Part shown: positions 6,182-6,449 of the stretch, one piece after another | Position numbering within the stretch: the stretch's first letter is position 1 | How the letters are laid out: the number at the start of each line of letters is the position of its first letter | Origin: Lachnospiraceae bacterium | GTDB lineage: Bacteria > Bacillota > Clostridia > Lachnospirales > Lachnospiraceae | Assembly: GCA_017964745.1 (NCBI GenBank) | Contig: JAGCRJ010000300.1 | Coordinates: 1 to 6,449, forward strand | Direction: 5' to 3' | Length of the DNA stretch: 6,449 nt | Notes under the pieces: model-generated | Database searches by the model: none | Told to the model about the DNA's origin: nothing | The model's input: only the letters and a program-made list of their open reading frames with translations | Translations under genes and position numbers: made by a program

Positions 6182-6318
6182 TGTATGAAACCTCCGGAAA
6201 CATACAATCCCATCTGCGTATAATCAAATCCCATCAAAGCGGATGCGATCCCAAAGATGATCACGCCCGCAAAGAAAAACACAAGGCCTGCGATGAGCCA
6301 GCTTGTCGATCTTTTCAT
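6178..6318 (-). CDS. 46-residue single-pass membrane protein, possibly a short DUF4097-type remnant
   Basis: The small protein starts MKRSTSW and has one hydrophobic helix at about residues 8-29, then a short tail GFDYTQMGLYVSGGFIH. The start at 6318 has a very good AAGGAGG (6325-6331) at 6-base spacing, and the stop overlaps the TTG of the receptor gene (TTGA), so it is probably translated and coupled to it. From memory, the pattern of a basic start, a glycine-rich helix and then GFD is common at the N-terminus of Firmicutes proteins with a DUF4097 putative adhesin domain, which would normally continue for 200 or more residues. Here the protein stops after the anchor. It may be a degenerate gene, a true small membrane protein, or a leader that feeds translation into the receptor. 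The gene is well supported; the family link is an inference. Confidence 0.7.
   Translation of the reverse strand: MKRSTSWLIAGLVFFFAGVIIFGIASALMGFDYTQMGLYVSGGFIH
6179..6195 (-). promoter_or_regulatory. Ribosome binding site and TTGA start/stop overlap for the HD-GYP receptor
   Basis: GGAGG at 6195-6191 lies inside the end of the 46-residue gene, 9 bases before TTG at 6181-6179. The TTG shares bases with the TGA stop at 6180-6178. This site decides the receptor start, because no ATG or GTG in frame is usable nearby, and it implies that receptor translation is coupled to that of the small protein. Confidence 0.75.
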
Positions 6319-6319
6319 C

Positions 6320-6449
6320 TCATGCCTCCTTACCCACAAACATAGTCTTGAATCCGACAAATATCTTACGTGTCAGGATCACAGTACCCTTGGACATTGC
6401 GATCGAAAGAAGGAAGAAAAGGATGGACAGTCCGATGCAGACGAAGACC
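6320..6449 (-). CDS. C-terminal end of a membrane protein (runs off right edge), possibly DUF1700/HAAS-like
   Basis: The reading frame is open from the right edge to a TGA at 6322-6320, showing the last 42 residues. They consist of a hydrophobic helix (VFVCIGLSILFFLLSIAM) followed by a basic, partly amphipathic tail ending FVGKEA, which suggests a final membrane helix with a cytoplasmic tail. The next gene starts one base after the stop, and its ribosome site lies within the last codons of this one, so they are co-transcribed. An identity as a DUF1700/HAAS family protein, usually found between a PadR-like regulator and a DUF4097 gene, is suggested only by this tail and by the neighbour's anchor. 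The family cannot be settled without the rest of the gene. Confidence 0.75.
   Translation of the reverse strand, partial: VFVCIGLSILFFLLSIAMSKGTVILTRKIFVGFKTMFVGKEA

Noticed and set aside
6178..6360. A longer 60-codon version of the small membrane protein starting further upstream
   Set aside because: The upstream start overlaps the preceding gene by about 40 bases without a good ribosome site, while the ATG at 6318 has AAGGAGG at ideal spacing.

Overview
The window looks like chromosomal DNA from a motile, anaerobic Gram-positive of the class Clostridia, probably Lachnospiraceae or a close relative. This is judged from the protein sequences, the AGGAGG-type ribosome binding sites, the roughly even base composition and the gene order mreB/mbl - flgF - flgG - flgJ-like. 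The Bacillus counterpart of that order is mbl-flhO-flhP. Every gene I can support lies on the minus strand, so the window is read from its right end to its left.

Right end, 6449 to 4469: the last 42 residues of a membrane protein come first. A 46-residue single-pass membrane protein follows, then a 570-residue receptor with seven membrane helices, a PAS-like linker and a complete HD-GYP domain (predicted cyclic di-GMP phosphodiesterase). The three are tightly packed, and the last start codon (TTG) overlaps the stop of the small gene.

Middle, 4468 to 4192: this 277-base gap is the only sizeable non-coding stretch. It holds two strong hairpins (one followed by a T-run on the minus strand, so terminator-like), a short TGACA/TGTCA dyad, and a perfect TATAAT -10 box for mreB. 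A near-perfect AT-rich inverted repeat (4225-4250 with 4401-4421) encloses the hairpins and the dyad. This is the least explained part of the window.

Left part, 4191 to 1: an MreB/Mbl actin-like shape protein is followed by two flagellar rod proteins (FlgF- and FlgG-type), a rod-binding protein corresponding to the N-terminal half of FlgJ, and the first 363 codons of the helicase RecD2, which runs off the left edge just past its Walker A motif. The gaps are 62, 25, 4 and 5 bases, and I see no terminator between them, so this reads as one operon that links cell-wall elongation, assembly of the flagellar rod through the wall, and a DNA repair helicase. The HD-GYP receptor next door could tie cyclic di-GMP turnover to motility, but that link rests only on proximity.

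No tRNA, rRNA, CRISPR array, transposase or phage gene is visible. I found no clearly new multi-gene system. The best leads are the palindrome-framed intergenic block and the short membrane protein that may be a shrunken DUF4097-type gene.
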